Source: Dolomedes plantarius (taxonomy: Eukaryota; Arthropoda; Arachnida; Araneae; Dolomedidae). Taken from it: a stretch of DNA of 64,000 nucleotides. A model generated the notes under the pieces. That model made no database searches. It had not been told where the DNA came from and saw only the letters and a program-made list of their open reading frames with translations. Position numbers and translations under genes: made by a program. The stretch covers positions 45,660,893 to 45,724,892 of the forward strand of contig OU015492.1 of the NCBI GenBank assembly GCA_907164885.2, in the 5' to 3' direction. Below, in pieces: positions 23,071 through 33,918 of this stretch; within the stretch, counting starts at the first letter, position 1; the number at the start of each line of letters is the position of its first letter.

Positions 23071-23923
23071 TATAAATGAATAAATTATAATTTGTTTATA
23101 CATTTCCATGTAAAGCCACTATAGTTCATTATTCCTTCCCGTCATAATTTTAAGGTAATTTAGTTTTTAAACGTGTTAAACAAAAATCATATTATCTAGT
23201 GCTATAGAAGTACAGTGTTGTACAAAAAGGTTTTCGCAATTTTTTTATCGTGTTAGAACGGTAATACCAACATTTTATATTTTTAGAATGTATTTTTATT
23301 TATTCAAGTCTGGACGCTTTCAAAAACTATTTATAGCCAACTGATTTCAACCTACTCTGATCATACTATGAACTAAAATTTGCGTGTCTGTCTCATATCA
23401 TTTGAGAATTGGAAATTTTAAAAATAACAAACTGCGGAGTAAAATGGAGGTTGGTCAGGCAGACTTCTTACGATTCAAATCACATCTTTTCATGTAAAGA
23501 AAGTAATTTCAAATTCTGACAGCTTTATCGTATCCTTTTTCCACGGTCTGAAGTTTCAAAGCATATTGGTCTAGTTTAAATACAGTAAAGCTAAACTCAA
23601 GTGACCATCCTCGGGAATCATATTTTGTTACAAAGTTGCGAACAAGGAAAGTTAATTTCATCATCACCATAACGCGATAGTTTGAATAATTATACCCTGC
23701 TTTCGCATCTCAAGGACAAATATGAAGTAGTATTATATGTGAGGTGTGGCAGCTGTTTTTATTTTATGCACCATGAGATTCAAACTTTGAAATAACCTTA
23801 AGGAAAAATAAAAGTCATATGCTGCAAATTCTAACTGCAATTTCATAAGACGGTAAGATTTTTTTTGCTCTAGTCAATACAGACGATTTTATTTCTTTAA
23901 ATACAGGCAAATGATGATCAGCC
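23071..23923. other. AT-rich intergenic stretch
   Basis: tacagtgttgtacaaaaagg at about 23212-23231 looks like a lone transposon terminus, but no inverted partner was found. Nothing else recognised. Confidence 0.4.
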
Positions 23924-23926
23924 TAA

Positions 23927-24103
23927 GGGCCTGTTCCCATAGGAGTCCGTTGCGGAGCGTTAAAGTATTGAAATATATTTAACCAATGACAAACCTCCAA
24001 ACGATTAGCAATGAAATTTTTAACGCCTATGATTGGTTTATTTTCGTCTCAACGTCATCTTTCCCTTAACGCAACGCAACGGACTCCTATGTGAACAGGC
24101 CCT
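23927..24103. mobile_element. PIF/Harbinger-like MITE, about 177 bp
   Basis: Inverted termini: GGGCCTGTTCCCATAGGAGT on the left, ACTCCTATGTGAACAGGCCC on the right, continuing as ccgttgcg and cgcaacgg. A TAA triplet lies at each side (23924-23926, 24104-24106), the 3-bp target typical of Harbinger. No coding capacity. Confidence 0.8.
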
Positions 24104-24159
24104 TAAGTGTAAGCAAACGAATGAATCAGAAAGAGAATCAATTCTCGAGATTTGATATA

Positions 24160-24755
24160 CAGGGTGTCTCAAAAAAAACCTTGACACATTTTAAAAATTT
24201 ATACAAAAAAGTACTCAAGGTAGGAACTAGAAATTCACATGTGTTACCTTATATATTAGAGTTTTTTTTTTATATAGTCAATGAATTTCAATATGTGAAA
24301 CTTTTGTGGCACGGAGAGAATGTAGTTGGCAATCAATCTTAGCCTATGTGCGTTCCAAAATGGATTCCGTAACACATGAAATTGCAGCAATTATGCGTCT
24401 TTTGAGTTCTTCAACACTACAACCGATTATCAAGGACACTTCCCGTATCCAGGAACTTTTTATACCAAGCTAAGATGTTGTTACTACTTAGAGGATCTTT
24501 TCTAAATTTCGTTGCACTTGCGTAAAATATTTCGTTTTGAAATACCAGCCAACACATATAGCTTATCTCTGATGGAGTAGCCATTTTACAACTTTCCCTT
24601 TTACGGAACAACTAACACCACATGTTCCACTTTTTTGACACAGAGAAAAACTCTAATATATACGGTAACACATCTGTGAATTTCCAGTTCTTAACTTGTA
24701 TACCTTTATTTTGTAAAAAAATTTAAAATGTGTCAAGTTTTTTTGGGACACCCTG
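24160..24755 (-). mobile_element. Mariner-like deletion derivative, 596 bp
   Basis: Inverted termini CAGGGTGTCTCAAAAAAAAC and, complemented from the right, CAGGGTGTCCCAAAAAAAC. Both continue into ttgacacattttaaa. TA flanks lie at 24158-24159 and 24756-24757. The interior keeps only the two ends of a transposase gene on the minus strand; the catalytic centre has been deleted. Confidence 0.88.
24355..24611 (-). pseudogene. Mariner-like transposase, N- and C-terminal ends only
   Basis: From an ATG-like start region MFRKRESCKMATPSEISYMC the frame gives WYKKFLDTGSVLDNR, matching the N-terminal DUF4817-type helix-turn-helix of mariner-like elements (ATPxEK...WYxxFLxTGSV). About 20 bases after the stop, another frame reads ELKRRIIAAISCVTESIL. 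This resembles the extreme C-terminus of the same proteins (ELRxRIxxAxxxVTPxML). The middle, with all catalytic residues, is gone. The element can only move if another copy supplies transposase. Confidence 0.7.
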
Positions 24756-24757
24756 TA

Positions 24758-25284
24758 TTATTAAAGGTTTTATTACATTGAATAAATATTATGTTAAACA
24801 GTACACTATCACCGAAATTAAATTTAATACGCAAGCACATTCTCAAGCAGTTGAGATGAAAACCAACCTTTTTTGGAAAATGGGAGTTTCTTTTTTAAAT
24901 TAAGTTGGAATCTAAAGGTTTACATTATATGTTCAGAGTAAACGTAAAGATGAATCATTTTTAATTCACCGAGAGTGGATAATAGCAGAGGAGACAATGG
25001 TATATTCTAGTCGCAGACCAAATGAGCACAAATTTAATAAATTAAACTCAGAAATTAGAGGCAGGCACTTAAGCATGCCACTTATAATCTATGCATTAGA
25101 CACGCAGTTATTATAAACAACAAATTTTCTAGTACTTTACAGTGAAGTATGATCTGAAGAGCAGAGAATAACCTATCTTTTTAATAACCTATCTTAAAGG
25201 CTGTTAATTAGCAGATTGGAATTTCCTTCGAGATGAACAAAAGTGAAATGAATAATTCATGATAAAGCAGCTGGAGGGGTTTTA
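24758..25284. other. AT-rich intergenic stretch, nothing recognised
   Basis: No coding or repeat structure identified. Confidence 0.5.
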
Positions 25285-25286
25285 TA

Positions 25287-25583
25287 CAGTAATTCCTCGA
25301 GTTACGCAGATTCGTAGATACACGGTTGTGAATTCCAACTTTAATACGACGATAATTTCGAAGAAAAGAGGTGTTTTGATAGAAACGACGGAGAAATTAT
25401 TGATAAATTTCGATTGAAGATCTCCAGGGCAAACGCATACCGATAAGTCTTGCACTGATACAAGCGAAAGCGTTCAGTATTTTTGAAAATTTAAAGCACA
25501 AACGCGGTGATGATGTTGATGGTAAATTTCGACTTCGCGGAATGTTCTGGAACGAATTAATCGCGTAAGTCGAGGACTTACTG
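25287..25583 (+). mobile_element. Tigger MITE carrying a transposase fragment, 297 bp
   Basis: Inverted termini: CAGTAATTCCTCGAGTTACG on the left, CGTAAGTCGAGGACTTACTG on the right. TA flanks at 25285-25286 and 25584-25585. An internal segment of Tigger coding sequence is preserved in one open frame, showing direct descent from an autonomous Tigger by deletion. Confidence 0.88.
25428..25550 (+). pseudogene. Tigger transposase CENP-B-type HTH fragment
   Basis: Open frame reading GKRIPISLALIQAKAFSIFE, then NLKHKRGDDVDGKFRLRGMF. This matches the second DNA-binding (CENP-B-type) helix-turn-helix of Tigger transposases, in which IPLSxxLIQxKAxxLF and KFxASxGWF are characteristic. The DDE domain is absent. 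It is a fossil fragment with no start codon. Confidence 0.7.
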
Positions 25584-25585
25584 TA

Positions 25586-27033
25586 TTCAACTATGGAAAG
25601 GGAGTTTGGCAAGTAAACTCCGTTGAAATTCCTGAAATATTTTTACTCATATTTTACTCATTATTTAGCTTACTGATAAGTAATACGAAAGTCTAGAATG
25701 TAATGCTGTTCCTAATTTATAATACATTAACTAATGGCAAATCTGCACACCTAATTCGGAGGCAGGAGTTCGAACTGATTAGGTGGAACTAAAATTTATA
25801 AGGAAGTGTCTGCGCCAGTAAGTGTGAAATTAAGTATTTCTTAAAATAATTCAGTAGCTGACTTCCTCAGCAGAAGCAAAAAATGTATATTTTTCTTCTA
25901 CACTTTAATCGGACTGCTCATTTGATGCATTTTCACACTATTCTGTACCAGTTTTATAAATCGTTTGAGACTCTATAAAATCCTTACTTCTATTTCATGA
26001 TCTTTTCTATTGCTATCTGTGTAATTTATATTTTAAAATGCCTGCTTAACGATTGTATTATATAATTGTTTCCACTAGAGAACTGAAAGTACAAGAAACG
26101 ACATGACACGGAAGCCTCACATTTCTTCTCACCTGAGGTTATTTTGCAGGCTTTCTCAGCTCAAAATCTTCGCTATTTATGACGATAATAAAATATAAGA
26201 AGGGCAAATGAATAAAAATAAGTAAGAAAATAATCTTAAATGATTCGCTATGAATTAGCAAAAGAGAAAAAAAACTGAGAGGTTCAAAAGCCGATATGAC
26301 TTTCCTAACCATTAGCCAAACAACAAATCGCTCATCGTACAAGCAATAAAGCGCGCAGAGAAGGTTGCCATTCTACAGCAGAAAACTGGGATGAGTAGAA
26401 ACTACCGACCTAGAGAGAGCAATGTAAGTAGAAAACAAGTAAAGAAAAAGTAAGAAAAATAAGGAATGGCACACTATAATAACTAACGAAATACAATTAA
26501 TAAGTAAACAGGAAAAAAGAAATTCTGTTGTTGGCTGTCATTCCTATCTTTGCGCCTTTTCTCCGTGATTGCTTTTTTCTTTTATTTGCTATTTACGGCT
26601 ACGCTCCTGATGAAATAAGGCTGTATTTGAAATCAGCGAATATAGTTTCTTTCTGCTAATTTATACTATATTTTTTAATGTTTTCATTTCCTCTGAATTT
26701 CCATTCCATATAAATTAAAAAGTTCTTTTGGAATAAAAGTTGAACAATAATAATTTTAGAGTATCCAATTAAACGGCTATATCATTTATGGATTCAACTG
26801 AATCACATACTGTTTCTTAAACAATATTAAATTAATGTTAATACGCAAACATTTTTATAGATTTAAAGACTAGATTTGTAACAAAAATATCCATTTCAAT
26901 ATTTATTTTAGTGAAAACTCAGTGTCGCATTCCATCAATTTAAAAAAATATATATTTAAGGAAATGTAATATTTCAATAGCATTAGAAATGACTGCATAT
27001 CACACGTCTCATCCATTTATAATTTCAAGTACA

Positions 27034-27034
<1 letters not shown>
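25586..27034. other. AT-rich intergenic stretch, nothing recognised
   Basis: Short frames only on either strand; no motifs or terminal repeats. Confidence 0.5.

Positions 27035-27071
<37 letters not shown>
27035..27071. repeat. (TA)n microsatellite
   Basis: Alternating TA run about 340 bases beyond the 3' end of the 562-codon ORF. Confidence 0.9.
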
Positions 27072-27077
<6 letters not shown>

Positions 27078-27412
27078 CATGACAGGAGTTGGAATCAAAT
27101 TCATCATCCCATGTATACCGGATTAATACTTTTAACCACAAAACAACTATGTCACAGCCTTCCAAAATCCTCAGAGAATACTGAAGATGAATTACTTTAT
27201 TTCTTTAGAGAATTTCACATATTATATATTTACCCATTGTCCAATTTTATTTGAAGTAAGAGTTTTGAAGACTATGCTGTTGTATAATACTTTACTGTTG
27301 TATAATAATAAATACTGTACTATTACTTTACTGTTGTATAATAATAATAACATAGCTATTTGGGAGAAAATGCTCCCAAAAATTATTGAAGAGGGTGTTC
27401 GTATTTGCGTAT

Positions 27413-29101
27413 TTAATCCTGAAGAGAATCTTCAGGATCTGAACCATCTGATTTATCAGATAGGCCACCGTATTCAAACGGAATATCTTCGATTCGATCT
27501 AAATCGCTTGGTGCGAATTTTCGCACTTCTGACATGTAGACGGTCTCGAAATTGCATCCCATAGGGATGGGGAACATGACATGACATTTTTGATAGCAAT
27601 TGTCAGCCAGAGATCTAAGGGATCTAGCAAACTTTTTGTTCCCTCTGCAAAATGCTACCGTGCGCACAAAATGAGGGACGTAGAGTAGTGATGCTGGTGT
27701 TGCTGGTATGAAAAGAAACTGCATGAGCAGCTTCGCTATCACACCTTGGTTTGGGGAATCGCTCTGTAAGATCTGCAAAATTCTCACGCTGAGTTTAGTG
27801 ATGCGTACAGCCAGCACACTGTCTTCGAATTTTCTTCTCTGAGCATCGCGTCTTTTCTCCTCTTCTGGTTTGCAGGCTTCTCTTTTCCGGTCCTCTATAG
27901 TTACGCAGTTCGTCAAAAGACCTTGCTGCTTCATAGTACGAAATCTTATTTTATTTTTCGCAATGGCTAAATCATAGCGTGCATTGAAGGATTTTGTATT
28001 GTTATCAGTAATTACATTTTTACAAATTAGTGGGGTAGGCATATCATATAAATATGAAAAATCATTAGCAATGTACAGATCTTTTTTCTCATCTTTTTCG
28101 AGTTTGTCCGTCAATTCTAAAACATTTTCTAGCTCACTATCCAGTTTTTCTTCCTTTATGCTTCCGGTGCTATTTGCTTTTATTCCAATGCTTGTCACTT
28201 CATGTATGTTGTACTCTTTAAGTTTAGTTCCACTTTCATAGTCATCATTTTCTTTCAATTTTCTCAACGACGGCTTGGCGAGCACTTCTGGAGGAGAAGC
28301 TATTGCTTTCTTCTCATCACAGACACTTAATTCAGATTTCACTGGTTCCTCTAAAACAGTATTTTCACTTAATATTTCTGTTTTTCTATTTTCTATATCT
28401 GATGATATTTCATTTCTAATTGAGACAATTTCATCTTGTTTACACTCGTCCACGTCTTTTTCAACTGTGTGTGATTTAAAATCATCTGCTAGAACTTCTT
28501 TTTCCCCATTACGCTTTTTATACAACAAATTATCTCGGTTATTTAAGTCAAAATTTAGTTTACTTTCTATCACAGGGCCTTTAAATCCTCCTTTTATAGA
28601 AATAGAAGCGTGTGGAATTGCTGTACTTCCTTTTAAAGTTATCCCAGAATTTTTACATTTTTGTTTTTTTTCATCTGCTGCCGAAACGAATGGATTTTCC
28701 TCTTTTATTTTTTTTACAAGGATCTCTGTATTATTGCATTCAATTTCAGGTGAGTTTAGAATCTCACTTACTTTGCCAGGATTCTCAAAGCTCTTACACT
28801 CTTCGGGCTTTTCATGAACAGAAACCTGTGTTAATATTTCGCTTTCTCCAACAGCAGCTTTAGAGTGTTTAAACTCTTTGTCTTTTTTCCGAATAGAAGC
28901 GTCTTGATCAGCCTTTTCAGTATCTTTTAACAATATCTTTTCAGTGTTTGAATGACAATTATCAGTTACGGGAAAAGTATCAGCAAAATGTTCTTTGTTT
29001 GGCAAACCAGCCTCGCATTCGTCTACTTGCTGCAAAGTTTCTATTTCAGCATTTTCAACTGGAATACTTTTCGAAAAGTCTCCATTTTCTGAAAATTCCA
29101 T
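27413..29101 (-). CDS. Hypothetical acidic/charged protein with possible IBD-like C-terminal domain
   Basis: A single 562-codon ORF, by far the longest non-transposon frame here. The ATG at 29101 is preceded by an in-frame TAA 15 bases upstream, so the start is either here or at a splice junction in between. Residues 1-410 are low-complexity, rich in E, K, S and D, and look disordered. Residues ~411-425 form a basic/acidic helix (EEEKRRDAQRRKFED). Residues ~425-510 are compact and hydrophobic (LAVRITKLSVRILQ... SDSPN... FIPATPASLL... VRTVAFCRGNKKF... YQKCHVMF). The pattern resembles the integrase-binding/TFIIS-N-like domain of LEDGF/HDGF-related chromatin proteins. An acidic tail ends it. No PWWP domain is seen upstream. 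aataaa occurs on this strand at about 27246-27251. The protein is probably nuclear if the domain call holds; the family call is tentative. Confidence 0.55.
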   Translation of the reverse strand: MEFSENGDFSKSIPVENAEIETLQQVDECEAGLPNKEHFADTFPVTDNCHSNTEKILLKDTEKADQDASIRKKDKEFKHSKAAVGESEILTQVSVHEKPEECKSFENPGKVSEILNSPEIECNNTEILVKKIKEENPFVSAADEKKQKCKNSGITLKGSTAIPHASISIKGGFKGPVIESKLNFDLNNRDNLLYKKRNGEKEVLADDFKSHTVEKDVDECKQDEIVSIRNEISSDIENRKTEILSENTVLEEPVKSELSVCDEKKAIASPPEVLAKPSLRKLKENDDYESGTKLKEYNIHEVTSIGIKANSTGSIKEEKLDSELENVLELTDKLEKDEKKDLYIANDFSYLYDMPTPLICKNVITDNNTKSFNARYDLAIAKNKIRFRTMKQQGLLTNCVTIEDRKREACKPEEEKRRDAQRRKFEDSVLAVRITKLSVRILQILQSDSPNQGVIAKLLMQFLFIPATPASLLYVPHFVRTVAFCRGNKKFARSLRSLADNCYQKCHVMFPIPMGCNFETVYMSEVRKFAPSDLDRIEDIPFEYGGLSDKSDGSDPEDSLQD

Positions 29102-30229
29102 CTCAAGAATTTTTAATTATTAGATAATTTAGCACAGAAGATAAGTTCTAAGGAACTCATTCGCAATATGTTTAGTTGCCAATTAAAAAACGTACAAACT
29201 TACACTTGCGACAGTAATTAAAAAAGTCCTCTCTTGCTTAGAAAATTTCTCGTACAACAATATTTCGAAATTAGAACGCTAACTAAGACTCTATCAAACT
29301 GAAAATAAGTACTGATGCAAACGTTTTTAATGAAAGTTGAAGTACATAGTTTCTTGCATAATCTGTCGTCTGCTTTTCTGCAATATGATTAATATTTATA
29401 TCTTAAATAATCCAGAACGATTTTTTAGTTTTTTAAAGAAACTTCTGCATTTAGTTCATTTATTTATCTATTACTGATATCATAATTTAAATATTCAGAA
29501 TCGATATTCATAAAGAAAAACATTTTAGACTCGTATAAATTTCAGATGAAAATTCTTTACCAAAAACTTAATTGATGAACTATAAACAAAATTTTACGAA
29601 GCATAAAATTATATTTTTAGTTTGACCCGACCATGGCCGTTGTAGTTTTATGTATTAACCCAATAGATAAAACCACGGAAAAAATTTCGCTGCAGCCTAA
29701 TTACAGGTTTTTAGTAACCGAACAATAAAATTTATTTTCACTTCAGTACCTGAATTCTATCTTAAAGAGCTTACTATCACAGATTGAAACAACTTTATTT
29801 ATCTGAGCAATCTCTCCACAAAAATGTTTTTGAGCAAAAAGTTTACCTTTTGGGATTATTGGAAGAACGAAACATCTTAGTCTGATAATTTTTCTCTCTG
29901 CATCAAGTATTTCTGACAAGAAAAGTCAATCGTCATTAATCACGAATAATGGGAGTGAATACAAAGAACAATAGATTTCATAAATTTTATAAATACAACG
30001 TGAATGTATGCAATTAATGCCAAAAATATGTATAAATATATTTATAATAAATACAACGATCAATGTAAGCAATTGATGTAAAAAAAACGAAAAAAATATA
30101 TTTATAAAAAAATATTAGGGAATATTTTTATAGACAAAAGAATGTAGAAGAAAATATTCAAATTAAATCTAATAGGATATACTAAAGAATATAGTACAGT
30201 TAATATAATACAGTTTGAGGAACATATCT
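29102..30229. other. AT-rich stretch upstream of the 562-codon ORF
   Basis: Would contain the promoter or upstream exons of the minus-strand gene. No PWWP-coding exon or TATA-like site stands out. The right part merges into repeat-derived sequence. Confidence 0.4.
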
Positions 30230-30949
30230 TTTACTGTATTTTAATATTTTTTTGGATAATGTCCAATCGTCTGCCGCAATAGCAAGAAAAGAAAAATATT
30301 TTTTTGTCCATTTAGTTTTTATGCACGCGATGATAAATTTATTTAAAGTACCAGAAAAAGAAATCACGTGATCAGCATTTAATAAATTAAATTCTAAAAA
30401 TTAATCTTTAAAAATTCACCAAAAATCAGAAAATGGAGATAAAGATTCGAAAAAATATTTCATTTTAAAGGAATTTTTATGATCTTTCTCGTGATATAAA
30501 TTTTATAACTCTCAAATGATTATTTTAAATGCAAACTTAAAAAAAGTTTCTAAAACAGCTTAAAAATTTAATTTTAAAAAATCTAAGAAGAATTTTCAAA
30601 AATCTTTCTTAGTGCACCCCTACACTATAAGAAAAATCGCCATGCAAAATTTCAGCCCTTTAGGTCCAGCGGTTTGGTCTGTGCGTTGTATGTCAGTGAG
30701 CCAGTCAGTCAGTCACACTGCCGGACCGAGGTGAGGGCGGGAGGAGGCGGTCCGCCCCGGACCCCACTTACTAAGGAGGCCCCACGACAGGGACTGTTTT
30801 TAATTGAATGCTAACTTTATTGCAAAAAATTACATACATTTAAAAAAAAATTTAATTAGACGAGAACGTTTTTGTATTTCGAAAACATTACGGTTGGGCA
30901 TATACATAAAGTGAAAGGTCATCAACCTCATTGGCCTGCGAATCCTTCT

Positions 30950-31058
30950 TTTCCTCTTTCGAACCTCGGATAAGTGAAACCTTGGCTCGTGTAAATGAGG
31001 GATGGTATAGATAGGTCAACCGCGGGTAAGCAAAACCACGTGAGACAAGGGATTACTG
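30950..31058 (-). mobile_element. Lone Tigger-like terminus
   Basis: Read from the right: CAGTAATCCCTTGTCTCACG, with TA at 31059-31060. It resembles Tigger MITE ends elsewhere in the window (25287). No partner terminus was found to the left, so it is a fragment. Confidence 0.35.
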
Positions 31059-31126
31059 TAGGTTTGAGAGGATCAACAAAGTAGTGGAGGAATCATGCTA
31101 TGCACTTCTGCCCCTCTATCATCTTC

Positions 31127-31148
31127 TTTCTCTCTCTCTCTCTCTCAG
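31127..31148. repeat. (TC)n microsatellite
   Basis: ctttctctctctctctctctc run inside the 5' part of the hAT. Confidence 0.7.
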
Positions 31149-32414
31149 GTACTCCGAGTAGGACATCTTCTAAGTGTTTGGTCTATAGATATTTAATATA
31201 TAAAAAAGCGATATTATGCTGTACTTATTATTTTCATAAATACTGTCATGAAGCGTAAACAGCCCAGTGGGGCTCAAAAGGGGAAATTGAAATAAAGCAG
31301 AAGAAAAAAGAACAGAGCTGATCTCAAGATCAATTTTAAAGTTCGTCCAGCAACAACAACCTTCCTCTTTCAAAAACAAAGAAGAGCCTCTAGTTCAGGA
31401 GTTGGATTGGAGGAATTAGAATCTGTTTTGGAATCAGTGCCGCCTTAAACACAGGAAGAAAGTTTCAAGATAAGTCAGCAAAACTTAGAGGGCACTCTTT
31501 CCCTTCGAGTTAGTGCCAATGAATATGTAGACCAAGACGGAGACGGAACATTACCTCAAAAAGAAGGTGAAGCAGAAGAGCCTGATATTGAAATTTCAGA
31601 CGAAATAAGTAAAGTTCCTCTTTTTTGTGATGCGGGTAACTGGCCAACACCCCTATCGGTTGCTATGAAAACTGATTTATTAAAACGATGCAGTGAATTT
31701 TTCCAAGAGCCGTCTTCGTGGCATGGACCAATCACTTACTCAATTTGTGTGGGGTGCACGTTTTTAGTTGCACTCCAACCAGAGTGACATTTTTCGGCAC
31801 ACTGGAAAATTTTTACAACATCTTCTCGGGCTCAACTCACAGATGGGAAATTTTGACTGCCGTTGTGGGAGTAGCGGTTAAAAGGCTGTCCGATTACAAG
31901 GTGGAGTGCACAGCAAGCAGCTGTGAAACCAGTAATGACAATTTTTTAAAAATTGATCGATGCAGTGGAAAAACTGTGCGAACGAGTCTGAAAACCTAGA
32001 TACAAGAGGATCAGCTCAGATTATAACGGCAAATGTTTGCGATTTTATGTTTTTAGCGTTTCTACGTCTGTGGTAAGACCATTTTGGAGGAAATCAACCA
32101 CAATCAACGCTGCCTACAAATTGAGGGAATTTTCTTGGACAAGGCTTAAATAAACTAAGAGAATTGGAACTTTTTATTAAAGAAAATAGAGAATCTTTAG
32201 TTAGTGATGCTTTGGACCTCGTTTCACAGAAATGTGAAGAAATGGGAACTGATATTGAAAAGAGAGGCAAGAAAAGATCTTAGAAGATGATGCCTGGTGA
32301 AAAAGCTAAAGATGAAGGTTTATCTTTACTAGAAGAACTAAGGAGGTCCATGTTCCATTGTGTAAATAGGTTGTATTTGGAAATCCAAACATGATCCATG
32401 GAGAACATTCATAA

Positions 32415-32514
32415 CAGTGGCGTAGCGAGGGGGGGGGGGCAAGGGAGTCGATCATGCCCCGGGCGCCAAAAAAGCATCGTGCCCCGGGAGCCAGTTATGC
32501 TCGCTACTCCACTG
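32415..32514. mobile_element. Tiny hAT MITE, 100 bp
   Basis: Inverted termini CAGTGGCGTAGCGAG on the left and CTCGCTACTCCACTG on the right. A perfect 8-bp duplication ATTCATAA lies at 32407-32414 and 32515-32522. The middle contains two forms of a gccccggg phrase (cgtgccccgggagcc, catgccccgggcgcc). It is inserted in the coding part of the ZMYM-like hAT. Confidence 0.93.
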
Positions 32515-32580
32515 ATTCATAACAAATTTGAAGTCTTGCAGTCGGTTAATTTAATCAAAGCTCAAGATCAGAAATTGCCA

Positions 32581-32700
32581 GAACTTAATTCTCATCTAAC
32601 TGAAAGTTACGACGAATTTTCTAAGGACGAGGTTTTGCCAGAACTTAATTCTCATCTAACTGAAAGTTACGACGAATTTTCTAAGGACGAGGTTTTGCCA
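32581..32700. repeat. Perfect 60-bp tandem duplication
   Basis: The 60 bases at 32581-32640 and 32641-32700 are identical. In frame they encode ELNSHLTESYDEFSKDEVLP twice. The identity inside an otherwise decayed gene suggests a recent duplication or an assembly artefact. Confidence 0.95.
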
Positions 32701-33174
32701 GAAATAAAAAGACTAAGACGCCATATACAAGCTTCAGATATTAATACAGAGGAAGTAAAAAAATTGTCAGCTCTTCAAGTTTTGCAGTCCATTGTTGGTA
32801 GTTCATTTTTCATTGACTTTCAAGACTCAGTGTCAAACATGTGTTTAGCACTAAAGTTGTTTTTGACGATTTGCATTTCCGTCGCAACTTGTGAAAGTTG
32901 TTTGAGAAACTTAAGTTTCTCAAAGCTGAAAATCATCAAAATTATTTGCCTGATGGATATTGCTCAATAGTGAGCTAAATCAGGCTAAATGGACTAGCAA
33001 TGTTATCCACGAAAACAGGTTGGCTATAAAAATAAACTTCCATGAGACAATTAGATAATTTTCTGATTCAAAATTAAGAAAGAGACAATTTTAAAAGGAG
33101 GATTTTACCTATTCAGAATTAATACAGAATTGTGTTTCCCTTACTTTTGTCTTCACATGATGTATAAAAAAATA

Positions 33175-33176
<2 letters not shown>

Positions 33177-33242
<66 letters not shown>
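33177..33242. repeat. (TA)n microsatellite
   Basis: Alternating TA run in the 3' part of the hAT. Confidence 0.95.
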
Positions 33243-33244
<2 letters not shown>

Positions 33245-33666
33245 TTAAAGATGTTAGACTTGACTTTACATGTCTTATTTTGAAAAGAAATTATTTTATT
33301 TTTGTTCCAAAAACTGTACCCCATTCTATGACGTATTTCCTTCTATTTTTTTCATACTGATACTGTAAATATATATTGCCTTGGGAAAAGTAAAAAAAAA
33401 ATTAAGTTGAATTGCCAATAAAGTTAATGTAGATCAAAGTAAAACATTTCTTTCGTTTTCCTTGAAGCTACCGTGATATTATAAGTAAGCATTGGCTCCA
33501 AAACGGCTCCTTTTCTTTTTAATGAGAATTTTGTCTTTAACTCTTATTGCTTTAATTAATGAAACGGCCAAGCCTTTTATAGTACACCTTGACTAGAGGA
33601 AAAATTCATACATAAAAAACCACGGCCATACAACTGATTTTAATCTTGTACCAAACTATAAGTTAA

Positions 33667-33918
33667 CGAGCTCATGGCTCAGTTGGTTTAGAACGTTGGT
33701 TTCGGAGCTGTGCCGTGCGGAACGTCGTTGGTTCGAATGCTCGAACCCGGGCCTTGACGTAAGACTTTTTTTCAATTTAACACTTAAACAGTAATAATCA
33801 TTGCTCACCTCGTACTGCATGAGTTCGCTCTCTTAATCTGTCTATTTTTCTCTGCACAGGTCAATAGCCTGTGGGGACGGTCTGATTAAGGGAAAGAAAG
33901 GCTAGATCTCATAAGAAA
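33667..33918 (+). mobile_element. tRNA-derived SINE, second family, 252 bp
   Basis: The head reads gagctcatggctcagttggt, with A-box-like TGGCTCAGTTGG, and about 50 bases later the B-box GGTTCGAATGC. A 7-bp duplication AAGTTAA flanks it (33660-33666, 33919-33925). The body differs from the SINEs at 3, 16 and 18 kb. It inserted into the 3' region of the hAT and points the opposite way to the other SINEs. A genuine tRNA gene is unlikely: the head is not followed by a clean acceptor stem. Confidence 0.75.

Larger units (their letters stand above)
31248..33100 (+). pseudogene. ZMYM-like hAT transposase, broken
   Basis: Begins MKRKQPSGAQKGKLK at an ATG. Frames then carry ANEYVDQDG, ISKVPLFCDAGNWPTPLS and LLKRCSEFF, the N-terminal region before the TTF-type zinc finger of these proteins, with stops and frameshifts. 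The catalytic RNase H-like centre is largely missing (about 31990-32280). The C-terminal dimerisation region is recognisable from KKLSALQVLQSIVG through FLTICISVATCE and FSKLKIIK to LNGLAMLS. A 60-bp tandem duplication and a 100-bp MITE lie inside it. Protein of this family moves hAT elements; this copy cannot. Confidence 0.65.

Noticed and set aside
23212..23231. tacagtgttgtacaaaaagg as a transposon terminus
   Set aside because: No inverted partner or flanking duplication was found.
27984..28863. Plus-strand frames of 85, 180 and 83 codons
   Set aside because: Shadow frames antisense to the 562-codon minus-strand ORF; serine/phenylalanine-rich as expected from complementing E/K-rich codons.
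33109..33360. Open frames over the (TA)n run at 33.2 kb
   Set aside because: Microsatellite translation artefact.
33667..33760. Possible tRNA gene
   Set aside because: A- and B-box-like motifs are present but no acceptor-stem pairing is seen, and flanking AAGTTAA repeats mark a SINE.
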